The notes beneath the pieces were generated by a model. The model saw nothing but the letters and a program-made list of their open reading frames with translations. It had not been told where the DNA came from and did not search any database. The translations under genes and the position numbers were made by a program. 64,000 bases of DNA from Burkholderia sp. BCC0322. Lineage in GTDB: Bacteria > Pseudomonadota > Gammaproteobacteria > Burkholderiales > Burkholderiaceae. Of this stretch, positions 1 through 6,904 are shown one piece after another (the first letter of the stretch is position 1; each line of letters starts with the position of its first letter). Location of the stretch: the NCBI RefSeq assembly GCF_902833045.1, contig NZ_CADFDU010000003.1:1-64000 (forward strand), in the 5' to 3' direction.

Positions 1-2
1 GG

Positions 3-164
3 TTCACATCGCTGGCCGACGCCAGGGAGCAGATTGAACGATGGCGGGTCGAATACAACGAGAGTCGGCCTCACAGGGCTCTCGGTGAAGTGCCGCCTGC
101 CGAATACGTCCGTCAGTTGGGCCTGCAGGCCCAACTGACGGACCAACAGAACGCCGAAGACTAA
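3..164 (+). CDS. IS3-family transposase OrfB, C-terminal end (partial)
   Basis: This is the last 53 codons of an OrfB (DDE integrase-type) transposase that begins before the window. The visible tail has the usual end of an rve integrase core ([19 protein letters not shown] followed by AEY), where the residues after the final catalytic glutamate pack against the fold. The stop codon lies just inside the right end of the insertion sequence, as is common in IS3 elements. The inner and outer ends differ from the IS at 5563-6902, so this is a different IS3-family member. The catalytic D, D and E residues lie outside the window, so activity cannot be judged. Confidence 0.85.
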   Translation, partial: FTSLADAREQIERWRVEYNESRPHRALGEVPPAEYVRQLGLQAQLTDQQNAED

Positions 165-249
165 CATTGCCTTTGGCACTGAAAACCGGGACCGTTCAAG
201 AACGCCGAAGACTAACATTGCCTTTGGCACTGAAAACCGGGACCGTTCA
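148..249 (+). repeat. Tandem 51-bp duplication of IS right end
   Basis: Positions 148-198 and 199-249 are the same 51 bases in direct tandem. The unit covers the last transposase codons, the stop codon and the IS terminus, which ends in GACCGTTCA. The outer copy is therefore a second right terminus of the same IS. A similar arrangement follows the other IS in this window (6752-6902). Confidence 0.9.
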
Positions 250-476
250 CCACGATTACCCCCTTGTAAGCACCGGCCCTCCCAAAAGGGCCCATCCTAC
301 CCGGGTGGGTCAAATCCAATGTGCTGGTGTGTCATTTTCAACCCGCTGCTGACAATGTGCCTCTCTGCTGACATCATGGATAATGGTGTCAGTGCTGAAC
401 GAGTATGTTACATGGCGCAAGGCGTACTTGAGGTGCGATTGCAGCGAAGTTTGATTTGGTGAGCGAGAACTAGATC
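165..476. other. Intergenic: IS terminus and leader of the TonB-like gene
   Basis: The first 85 bases are the IS right end and its duplicate. The remaining ~225 bases, up to the ATG at 477, show no credible gene. They are less GC-rich than the core and presumably hold the promoter of the downstream gene, but no convincing -35/-10 pair stands out. Confidence 0.6.
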
Positions 477-824
477 ATGAAGTTGAAGATGGCTGTGGCG
501 GTTTTAGGCATGATGTTTCATATAGGAGCTCACGCTGGAGAACTCGGCTATTCGGGACGTGTAGCAGTGGCAGACGGTGCCTGTCGGTTCCCCGCTCCTG
601 TGTATCCGGTAACGGCCCGCCAGAGCGGTCACAAAGGTCGAGTCGTGATTGGGTTTACCGTGAAGGAAAGCGGTGCGGTTGTCGATATAGGTGTGTCGGT
701 ATCGAGCGGGTATGAGGATCTCGACAATGCAGCCGTGCAGTCGATCGAGAACATGATCTGCGAGCCACTCAAGGGTGGCAAGGATGTGCAGCGGAAACAA
801 CCGTTCGATTTCTCGATTTCGTGA
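477..824 (+). CDS. TonB C-terminal domain periplasmic protein
   Basis: A 115-aa protein with a Sec-type signal peptide (residues 1-20, ending AHA). Almost all of the remainder is a TonB C-terminal domain: YPVTARQSGHKGRVVIGFTV, then a GAVVDIGV strand, the SSGYEDLDNAAV helix start and a final C-terminal strand. In TonB this domain contacts the TonB box of outer-membrane receptors. This protein lacks the membrane anchor and proline-rich spacer, so it cannot transduce energy as canonical TonB does; it is more likely a small periplasmic TonB-like protein of accessory DNA. Two cysteines (in GACRF and MICEP) could form a disulfide. It stands alone between an IS end and an oppositely oriented gene. 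The family call is firm; the role is unknown. Confidence 0.8.
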   Translation: MKLKMAVAVLGMMFHIGAHAGELGYSGRVAVADGACRFPAPVYPVTARQSGHKGRVVIGFTVKESGAVVDIGVSVSSGYEDLDNAAVQSIENMICEPLKGGKDVQRKQPFDFSIS

Positions 825-1149
825 TCGCTAGGCGGGGATCACCCCGGAGTAGTCAATCGGCGCTGTGTAGAGCGATCGCATACCCTCGTCAACGATATGC
901 GCTATGGTGCTGATCGGGTGCTTACGCCGCCTGCGGGCCCTTTCGGGTCGATCGACCCCAACGATCCGATGGAACGCGAGCCGGTCTTGTCCGAGTTGAA
1001 GCTGGGCTGCTACGGGTAAGCGGTCAGTGAATCACGCCTCTGAGTGGGCCTGTCTTCCTATCAGGACGCGTTTGCCATGTTGATCGGGGGGCGGCTGAGG
1101 CACTTTTCTGACAGAAAGCGAACCGGACTATGACGACCGCCGTTGCAAG
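825..1149. other. Gene fragment and spacer without a complete gene
   Basis: From 825 to 1019 one plus-strand frame stays open without a good start until an ATG at 897. It ends in a protein-like stretch (GPFGSIDPNDPMEREP followed by VLSELKLGCYG) before a TAA. It may be the 3' end of a lost gene; I do not recognise the family. The rest (1020-1149) shows no gene and lies downstream of the convergent CPBP protease gene. Confidence 0.4.
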
Positions 1150-1839
1150 TTACCCGACAGTCATGGCGATCAGCTGGTCGAGCGCAAGGGCCAGTGCGAT
1201 CGCATAGGCGTGAAGCATTATGGGCAACGTCATGCCGTTCGAACGAATTCTCGCCACTGCGAATACCACGCCGACAAGAAAAATCGTCAAGTTCGTCGTC
1301 CAGTACTGGTAAGCGTGGACGTACGAGAAGAACAACGCGGTTGCACATACCGCGACCGCTGCGACACGCCAGCTCGCACGGAAGGGGAGCATAGAAAGCA
1401 GGAAATGGCGGAAGGCCAACTCCTCGACTACCGGCGGAAGCAAAAGCATCGCACCGATCATCACGACAATTTGCAGGGGCGTCTTGGATTGAAAGAGCGC
1501 ACCCATGATCGGTTCACGCGGCTGGTGTGTTAGCCATGCGAGTGCGTATCCCAGCAGATACACGAGCGTGACCAACGCGATACCGATAACCACGTCTCGT
1601 CGCTTGAACGCTCCTAAAAATTGAATGTCGGGAAACACCAAGCGCCGATGGAGGTAGAACATGCCGCCAAGAAATACGAGCGCGGGGACGTAAGCGAAGA
1701 TGATTGTGTAAGACTCGGCTTCGGAAGTCAGCCCGAAATGTTCTACCACTACACCAAACAGAACAAGCTCGAGTAGTCGATAGCCCCAGTAGACGAAAAA
1801 TCCGAACAGCAAGGCCCAGCGCCAGCTTTTGGCAAACAC
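1150..1839 (-). CDS. CPBP-family intramembrane glutamic protease (N-terminus frameshifted)
   Basis: A 229-aa polytopic membrane protein of the CPBP/Abi (Rce1-like) family. Family motifs are visible: EELAFRH (the EExxxR glutamate pair), FFSYVHAYQ (FxxxH), and a third polar motif in LPIMLHAYAI. These residues form the intramembrane active site in Rce1-type proteases. About seven hydrophobic segments are present. The usable start in this frame is a GTG at 1839. A better ATG with an upstream AGAGG lies at 1889-1891, but it is one base out of frame because of a run of eight G at 1851-1858. One G fewer would give a protein about 17 residues longer. This is either slippage-based switching or a sequencing error. 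Bacterial CPBP proteins often act in peptide maturation or self-immunity; no substrate is evident here. Confidence 0.8.
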   Translation of the reverse strand: MFAKSWRWALLFGFFVYWGYRLLELVLFGVVVEHFGLTSEAESYTIIFAYVPALVFLGGMFYLHRRLVFPDIQFLGAFKRRDVVIGIALVTLVYLLGYALAWLTHQPREPIMGALFQSKTPLQIVVMIGAMLLLPPVVEELAFRHFLLSMLPFRASWRVAAVAVCATALFFSYVHAYQYWTTNLTIFLVGVVFAVARIRSNGMTLPIMLHAYAIALALALDQLIAMTVG

Positions 1840-1955
1840 ATTCGCGCTGCGGGGGGGGAGGGTAGCTGGGTTCGGTAATCGTAGTGGCCATCGGGTTTAG
1901 CCTCTAGGGTAGGAGGTGATGATCTGCTTAGTTGGTTGCCGCTTGTACCCGGAAA

Positions 1956-2213
1956 CTACGTGCGCCCGGATGTCGGAAGTGAAGTAATTAGCACCGCACC
2001 GCATGAGGTCTTGTGCCCGTCGAATGATGCGAGGCTACCCTCGATGTTGAAATCGGCATCACCCTCCACGATCACACACTCGCCATGGATCGGGCAGGTG
2101 CAGCGGTCGCCGACTCGAGCAACCGGCCGCCCCATAACTTCGCTGTTGGGCGCGCCTGACTCGACGCGTCCTCCGTGACTGTGTACGTCTCCAACCCGAA
2201 TTACACCGCGCAT
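1956..2213 (-). CDS. PAAR-domain T6SS spike tip protein
   Basis: An 85-aa single-domain PAAR protein that would sharpen the VgrG trimer tip and help load an effector. It shows the PAAR pattern: an RVGD start, HGGRVESGAPN, VMGRPVARVGDRCTCPIHG, and the later SFDGHKTSCGAVL. Spaced His and Cys residues are positioned to bind the zinc ion at the tip. A good Shine-Dalgarno (AGGAG) precedes the ATG. It is the last gene of a minus-strand vgrG tail / truncated lipase / PAAR cassette. Because the vgrG here is only a tail, this PAAR would have to work with a VgrG made elsewhere, if it works at all. Confidence 0.85.
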   Translation of the reverse strand: MRGVIRVGDVHSHGGRVESGAPNSEVMGRPVARVGDRCTCPIHGECVIVEGDADFNIEGSLASFDGHKTSCGAVLITSLPTSGRT

Positions 2214-2261
2214 GAAAGCTCCTGCTCCTGGTTCAAGTCCGACGTAGACTCTGCCGCACCG

Positions 2262-3230
2262 TCACATTGATTTTCCATCGTGCCGACAATTCGCGTGCGG
2301 TCGCCATATCGCTTTAATGTCGAAGAAGTTTGACAGGGTGTGTACGCGAGCTTCCCACGTTTCACGTCCGCGTCGGCCCTCTGAATCCTTTGCGCCGCGT
2401 TGTGTCCAGGAATCGGTCTTCAGATCGGCAACCAAGCTGTATGGCGCGTTGGCCAGCACATAGGCGTCGGCGACGCATCGGCCGGTTTTCCCGTTGGCGT
2501 CTTTCACATCAGGTAATTGGTCGCCCAGAAATGCGGCTGTGATCCCGACGATGTTGCCTTGGCTATGACAGACCACTGTGATCGGGCAGTCCGCTTGCTT
2601 TTTCCGAATCGACTCGATCAGTTTAGCGAGACGCAGGGCAGCCATTACCCCGTATTGACGATTAGGTGTTGAGTACACCATTCGGGCGGCAACGGGGTTC
2701 AAATCCTGGATCTGCAGCCACAGGAACGGTCGGTCGTTGACCCCGACGTTCCACAAGTCTGGAAGGCTCGAACACCCGTTTGCAAACGGGCCCCCCCCCC
2801 AGTAGTTTTGTTCGTTAAGGAAAATGTTGCCGCCAAACTCCTGCAGCTCTGCCTTATTCGCCTTGTGTCCCCACCGGAAATGGATGACCGGCGACCACGA
2901 AGGGTCGGGTTGCACGTACGTTTGCGGCGTCATCTTCGGATTGATGAAGCCGTCATTCGTCAGGAACTTGATGTACTTAGCCGGGGTAAGTTGTCCGCCA
3001 TTCGGTCCTTTGAACATCATCTGATCGTCGAGCCGCCCGAGGCGCCGATTCAATCCCCGGCAGAGCCCTTCTTCGGCCGGGCCGAACCACTCGCCCTCGG
3101 AGTTGACTCCGTGCACGAAGATCACGAGGCCGGGCAAAGGCATCGGTTTGACTGCAACAAGCTCTTTCTGCTTGTTCGGCAGCAACGTGCCCTTGGCAGT
3201 CGCTGCTGGATTGCGTTGTGATGTTGGCAT
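2262..3230 (-). CDS. Tle3-like T6SS lipase effector, C-terminally truncated
   Basis: A 322-aa alpha/beta-hydrolase related to the N-terminal half of the 646-aa lipase at 55650-57590. Shared features are IFVHGVNSEGEWF near residue 37, WGGGPFANG near 144, and the nucleophile elbow CHSQGN with Ser223. In the full-length relative the likely catalytic Asp lies beyond the point where this protein ends (IWRPHANCRH then DGKSM), so the active site is probably incomplete. The start ATG follows the vgrG tail by 21 bases. No immunity gene lies next to it, only PAAR. A run of ten G on the coding strand (2791-2800) encodes the WGGGP segment and is a slippage hazard. It is probably a decayed effector remnant. 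Confidence 0.7.
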   Translation of the reverse strand: MPTSQRNPAATAKGTLLPNKQKELVAVKPMPLPGLVIFVHGVNSEGEWFGPAEEGLCRGLNRRLGRLDDQMMFKGPNGGQLTPAKYIKFLTNDGFINPKMTPQTYVQPDPSWSPVIHFRWGHKANKAELQEFGGNIFLNEQNYWGGGPFANGCSSLPDLWNVGVNDRPFLWLQIQDLNPVAARMVYSTPNRQYGVMAALRLAKLIESIRKKQADCPITVVCHSQGNIVGITAAFLGDQLPDVKDANGKTGRCVADAYVLANAPYSLVADLKTDSWTQRGAKDSEGRRGRETWEARVHTLSNFFDIKAIWRPHANCRHDGKSM

Positions 3231-3251
3231 GACCCGTATCTCGTCGCTCGT

Positions 3252-3940
3252 TTATGCGTCTTTTTTGAAAAACTTCACGACCACCTGTTCGAACTGGTTG
3301 TGGTCGATCGGGGCCATCGTGCCGGCGCTGTCCGTCTGGCCGGTCACGATTTCACCCGACGCCTTGTGGACCTCGCCGACGTAACCTTCGATCGGATTGC
3401 CGTCGGAGGCCCGCACCAGTTTCGGCACGCGCCCGAGAGGCGCATGATCGAATTTCGGCATGTCCGTGCTCATGCTGGCCGGGCCCTGCCACGAATGGCC
3501 GGCAGACTTCACGGTGAACTTGCCCGGACAACCGAGCTCGATGTCGCTGCCATGCAGTTTCAGGTAGGCGCCGCCAGATGTCGTGAAGACCACCTGATCG
3601 TTCGCCATGCCTGTGATCTTGCCGTCGGCCGCCGTGAACTGGATGTTCTTCGCCGAATCGATCTGCGTGTCGTCGGCCTGGCTTTGCAGCGTAACCTTGC
3701 CTTGGTTCGCGATCGCCGATACGCCATCGCTGTGAGCGAACATTGCGACGCCGCGGCCGCCGTGGAGGTTGATGCGCTGACCGCTGGTCAGCTGGACGTG
3801 CTGCTGCGCGACCTGGTCGATGTTCTCGCCCGCGTACGTCACGTGTGTCTTCGGGGTGATCGCAACCGAACCGGCTTGCGCGCCGAATGCCATCAGCGCC
3901 TGCGAGCCGCCAGCTTCGCCGGCGCCGGTTGGCGTTTGAC
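3252..3940 (-). pseudogene. vgrG: vgrG 3' fragment (C-terminal gp5/DUF2345 and tail)
   Basis: About 220 codons of a VgrG C-terminus are open without the N-terminal gp27-like part. Recognisable segments are GAGEAGGSQALMAFG, the beta-helical DUF2345 repeats (INLHGGRGVAMFAHSDG, then NIQFTAADGKITG), and a C-terminal extension ending FEQVVVKFFKKDA that in such proteins docks cargo. An internal ATG at 3893 overlaps the stop codon of the upstream DUF932 gene. The vgrG frame can be followed a short way upstream, to about 3935-3940, before it runs into DUF932-coding sequence in another frame. This shows a non-homologous join. It cannot make a functional spike. Confidence 0.8.
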
Positions 3941-4510
3941 TGCTTGCGGATCAAACTGAGAACGGTGCGGCACCTTGACGACACCGGTACCGTCACCGAG
4001 CGCGATCGCCAATGTGTTGTTACAGACGACGCGGACCGAAGTGAACTGCGCGGTCGTTGCGAGCGTGCCATCGCAGGCGGTTGCTAGCAGCAGGTAACCT
4101 TTGACGTGATCCTTGCCCTTCAGCATGCCGGATTGACCTGTCTTGGCGAGTGCCCAGAACTTGCGGCCCTCCTTGAGCACGCCTGCCGTTTCGAGTTCGA
4201 AACCACCGACCTCCGTCAGATCCCGGTAGAACTCGAGGATCTCTCGGGGCTGGACAACCTGATACCGCGCGGAGACGACCGATAACGGTGCCTTGGTGTC
4301 CGACCGATACAGCACCTTCTGGTCGGGAAAGGCGTGAATCGAGCCGATACCGGCGGAGCCGGATACGTATCGGACTTCGGACGGTTCGATCGTCCAGTTC
4401 ATGCCGGCGCGGTCTGCCCAGACTTCGATCGGCTGGTTGGCGGCGAGCTGGTTGCCGAGGCCATGCCAGGGCGTTTGACCGACGTAGGCCATGGATTGGA
4501 CGAGATGCAT
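3893..4510 (-). CDS. DUF932 phage/plasmid-like protein, 3' truncated
   Basis: A 205-aa protein of the DUF932 (phage/plasmid-like TIGR03299) family. Members are typical of conjugative elements, plasmids and prophages and have no settled function. The family start is intact (MHLVQSMAY, then GQTPWHGLG), as is the core (SVVSARYQVVQPREILEFYR, then TSVRVVCNNTLAIAL). A Shine-Dalgarno AGGAG lies six bases before the ATG. Full-length relatives are usually more than 300 aa. Here the family sequence stops at SQFDPQAVKRQ, and the last dozen residues (PAPAKLAARRR) are read out of frame from vgrG DNA. The gene is therefore a chimera made by a deletion or recombination event and is probably not functional. 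Confidence 0.75.
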   Translation of the reverse strand: MHLVQSMAYVGQTPWHGLGNQLAANQPIEVWADRAGMNWTIEPSEVRYVSGSAGIGSIHAFPDQKVLYRSDTKAPLSVVSARYQVVQPREILEFYRDLTEVGGFELETAGVLKEGRKFWALAKTGQSGMLKGKDHVKGYLLLATACDGTLATTAQFTSVRVVCNNTLAIALGDGTGVVKVPHRSQFDPQAVKRQPAPAKLAARRR

Positions 4511-4627
4511 GGTGAACTCCTGAAAAATTGAAATGGCATAACGCCCGGCGCAGGCCGGGTAGGACTAAATCGAGAAGGGGGAAGCGGATGCGGTGGAACG
4601 GATGGATGAGGACTGCGATCGCGAGAA

Positions 4628-5389
4628 TCAATCGTGCTGCGCGCTGAAAGTATGGCCGCACGACAGGCACCGATAGTTGTCGAGGACGTTCTCGTCGATG
4701 GCGGCACCGACCGCGGATCCAGCTGCGCAGCCTGCTGCGCTGCCGAGTAGGCCGGCGATGACCGCGCCGGCGAGTCCGCCGAAGACGGAGCCAAGCGGAC
4801 CGCCAATTGCGCCGACGACTGCGCCGGCTTCGGCGCCAGAGAGGGGCATCGCCATGCCGCTCGTCGCGCCGGCGACACTGCCGATCGTGCTGCCTGCTTT
4901 GCGGCCGATGTTCAACGTGGTGATGCGTGACGAATTGCAGTGCGGGCAGCGTTGTGCAGCGTCACTCGATGAAGATGTTGTCGAGATACGTGCGTTGGGC
5001 GGCGCGTAAGAGAAGAAGTCAGTATCGGTTGCCGGCTGTTGGAAGGGGCGATGAAATGAGGGCAACTCGTCCGGTTCGAACGGTTCGACATCGTCGAATG
5101 TGAAGCGATCATGCGATCGATAGTGCGTCTTGTGCGGAAACGCGTCACGGAATTCCCGTTCGTTTCCCCGGATCGCATGCAATGCATGGTCAGGATAGGG
5201 GGCGTGAGCCTCCCATTCGTCTTCCAAGGTGTATCGAGGCAGAGGTGCCGCGAGAGCGGGAGGTTCAGTGCTAATTGGCGGGGTGGTCGGCGGCGCCGGC
5301 GTGAAGCGCCGCCAGAGGAGGAAGGCGACGACAGCGATGGTCGCCAACGTTGCCGTAATCGCAGCAACAAGAACGTAGGTGTGAGTCAT
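4628..5389 (-). CDS. Membrane protein with split zinc ribbon and glycine-rich core
   Basis: A 253-aa protein of unknown function. Residues about 5-27 form an N-terminal transmembrane helix, followed by a proline/acid-rich linker. Then comes CPHCNSS, about 75 residues of Gly/Ala-rich hydrophobic sequence resembling glycine-zipper helices (SGMAMPLSGAEAGAVVGAIG and following), and finally CLSCGHTF. The two CxxC pairs could form one zinc ribbon interrupted by the glycine-rich hairpin. The start is fixed by a perfect GGAGG seven bases before the ATG at 5389. It sits beside the DUF932 gene, so it probably belongs to the same mobile-element remnant. I do not recognise a named family. Confidence 0.65.
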   Translation of the reverse strand: MTHTYVLVAAITATLATIAVVAFLLWRRFTPAPPTTPPISTEPPALAAPLPRYTLEDEWEAHAPYPDHALHAIRGNEREFRDAFPHKTHYRSHDRFTFDDVEPFEPDELPSFHRPFQQPATDTDFFSYAPPNARISTTSSSSDAAQRCPHCNSSRITTLNIGRKAGSTIGSVAGATSGMAMPLSGAEAGAVVGAIGGPLGSVFGGLAGAVIAGLLGSAAGCAAGSAVGAAIDENVLDNYRCLSCGHTFSAQHD

Positions 5390-5643
5390 GGAAAGCCTCC
5401 GAGCGAAGTGCGTCGCGGCGGGATTGCCGAGGCGAAGTGGCCTTAGGTGGCCGTGCTCAGGGAGGTCATATGTGACTGAGATTTTCTGGAATCGATTCCA
5501 TTTGCCATGGCTACCGTCGACAGGCGAGAGTGTGGACTTGACGAAATTCAGATGAAGGAAGGTGACCCTGACCCAAGAAATAGTCCGGTTCAAAAGTAGA
5601 GAAATTCGGCATGATGTGTCCGAGCGGACACGAAGGCCATGCC

Positions 5644-5910
5644 ATGAAGACGAGCAAGTTTACGGAAGAGCAGATCGCATTTGCACTGAAGCAAGCCGAG
5701 CTGGGTACGAAGGTCGAAGAGATCTGCCGCAAGCTCGGAATTAGCGAGGCGACTTTCTACAATTGGAAGAAGAAATTCGGAGGGTTGGGACCTTCCGAGT
5801 TGCGCCGGTTGCGCCAGCTCGAAGAGGAAAACGCGAAGCTGAAGCGACTCGTGGCGGACCTGAGCCTGGACAAGGCCATGCTGCAGGACGTACTCGCAAA
5901 AAAGCTCTGA
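5644..5910 (+). CDS. IS3-family transposase OrfA
   Basis: An 88-aa helix-turn-helix protein that recognises the IS ends. It starts MKTSKFTEEQIAFALKQAE, has the HTH in EEICRKLGISEATFYNWKKK, and ends in a leucine-rich coiled coil (LRQLEEENAKLKRLVADLSL) used for multimerisation. I chose the ATG at 5644 rather than the in-frame ATG at 5611 because it gives the usual family N-terminus. The final codons (AKKL, stop) overlap the frameshift signal that fuses OrfA to OrfB. Confidence 0.9.
   Translation: MKTSKFTEEQIAFALKQAELGTKVEEICRKLGISEATFYNWKKKFGGLGPSELRRLRQLEEENAKLKRLVADLSLDKAMLQDVLAKKL
5898..5904 (+). other. Programmed -1 frameshift heptamer A AAA AAG
   Basis: In the orfA frame the bases read A AAA AAG, a canonical slippery heptamer, two codons before the orfA stop. 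A -1 slip enters the orfB frame at 5904 (GCT CTG AAG). This is the expected mechanism for making the OrfAB transposase in IS3 elements. Confidence 0.85.
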
Positions 5911-6785
5911 AGCCTTCCCGTCGGCGCATGTTGATCGATGAGTTGCGTGATCGCTATCGAACCAGCTTGACGAAGACATGCGCGTTGTTTGGCATGTCTC
6001 GTTCGCTGTATCGGTATCAGTCAGTCGCACGCGATTCGTCGGCACTGCTCATGCGTATCAAGGAGATCACCGCCACGCGCGTGCACTACGGGTATCGACG
6101 CGTTCACGTGGTTCTGCGACGGGAAGGCTGGCGAGATAATTGCAAGCGCGTCTACAGGCTGTATCGCGCGGAAGGCCTGTCGCTGCGGCATAAGCGGCCG
6201 CGGCGCAACAAGTCGGCACGACTACGGCAGCCCAAGCATATGGTGACTACGATCAACGAAATCTGGAGTATGGATTTCGTTGCCGATGCACTGTTCGATG
6301 GAAGACGTCTTCGGACTCTGACCGTCGTCGACAACTACACACGGGAATGTTTGGCCATCGAGGTCGGACAAAGTCTGAAGGGGGGGCATGTGGTCGAAGC
6401 GCTGATGCGTATTACTGCCATGCGCGGACACCCGGCCACGATCAAGGTCGACAATGGCAGCGAGTTCATCTCGAAGGCAATGGATCGCTGGGCCTATGAA
6501 CATGGCGTTGAACTGGATTTCAGCCGACCGGGCACGCCTACTGACAACGCCAAGGTCGAAAGCTTCAACGGGCGCTTCCGGCAGGAATGTCTGAACGCGC
6601 ATTGGTTCTTGTCATTGGCCGACGCGCAGAGCAAAATCGACGACTGGCGCACGTACTATAACGAGGTTCGTCCCCACTCCGCATTGCAGTGGATGACGCC
6701 TGCCGAATTCGCCCGTCAGGCAAGGGAATCCGCCTCGCCTGACAACTCAACCAAGCCGGAAATCTCCACTTCCGACCGGGACTAA
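5904..6785 (+). CDS. IS3-family transposase OrfB (DDE integrase core)
   Basis: About 290 residues after the frameshift. An HTH_21 segment (LRDRYRTSLTKTCALFGMSR) is followed by the rve integrase core. The catalytic triad is visible: Asp in IWSMDFVADAL, Asp in KVDNGSEFIS, and Glu in KVESFNGRFRQE with seven-residue D-E style spacing before R. It ends with YYNEVRPHSALQWMTPAEFA. It can be translated as OrfAB by -1 slippage or possibly alone from the ATG at 5928. The stop codon lies in the first copy of the repeated right end. All key residues are intact, so the element could be active. Confidence 0.9.
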   Translation, partial: ALKPSRRRMLIDELRDRYRTSLTKTCALFGMSRSLYRYQSVARDSSALLMRIKEITATRVHYGYRRVHVVLRREGWRDNCKRVYRLYRAEGLSLRHKRPRRNKSARLRQPKHMVTTINEIWSMDFVADALFDGRRLRTLTVVDNYTRECLAIEVGQSLKGGHVVEALMRITAMRGHPATIKVDNGSEFISKAMDRWAYEHGVELDFSRPGTPTDNAKVESFNGRFRQECLNAHWFLSLADAQSKIDDWRTYYNEVRPHSALQWMTPAEFARQARESASPDNSTKPEISTSDRD

Positions 6786-6902
6786 TTCCGGTTCAGGGTC
6801 AACAAGCCGGAAATCTCCACTTCCGACCGGGACTAATTCCGGTTCAGGGTCACAAGCCGGAAATCTCCACTTCCGACCGGGACTAATTCCGGTTCAGGGT
6901 CA
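6752..6902 (+). repeat. Three tandem copies of the IS right end (51/50/50 bp)
   Basis: Copies occupy 6752-6802, 6803-6852 and 6853-6902. Each contains the orfB stop region and the terminal CGGTTCAGGGTCA. The unit is 51 bases for the first step and 50 for the second. The outer two copies carry no extra coding capacity. The same kind of duplication follows the unrelated IS at the window start. Confidence 0.9.
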
Positions 6903-6904
6903 CT

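Larger units (their letters stand above)
5563..6902 (+). mobile_element. IS3-family (IS407-like) insertion sequence
   Basis: A complete element with two transposase frames. The left terminus at 5563 (TGACCCTGACCC) and the inverted right terminus at 6801 share TGACCCTGA and an imperfect match over roughly 45 bases. The right terminus is present three times in tandem (ends at 6801, 6852 and 6902). No target-site duplication is visible: left flank AAGG, right flank CTAT after the last copy. This suggests rearrangement after insertion. The HNH nuclease start codon lies three bases beyond the outermost right end. Confidence 0.9.
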
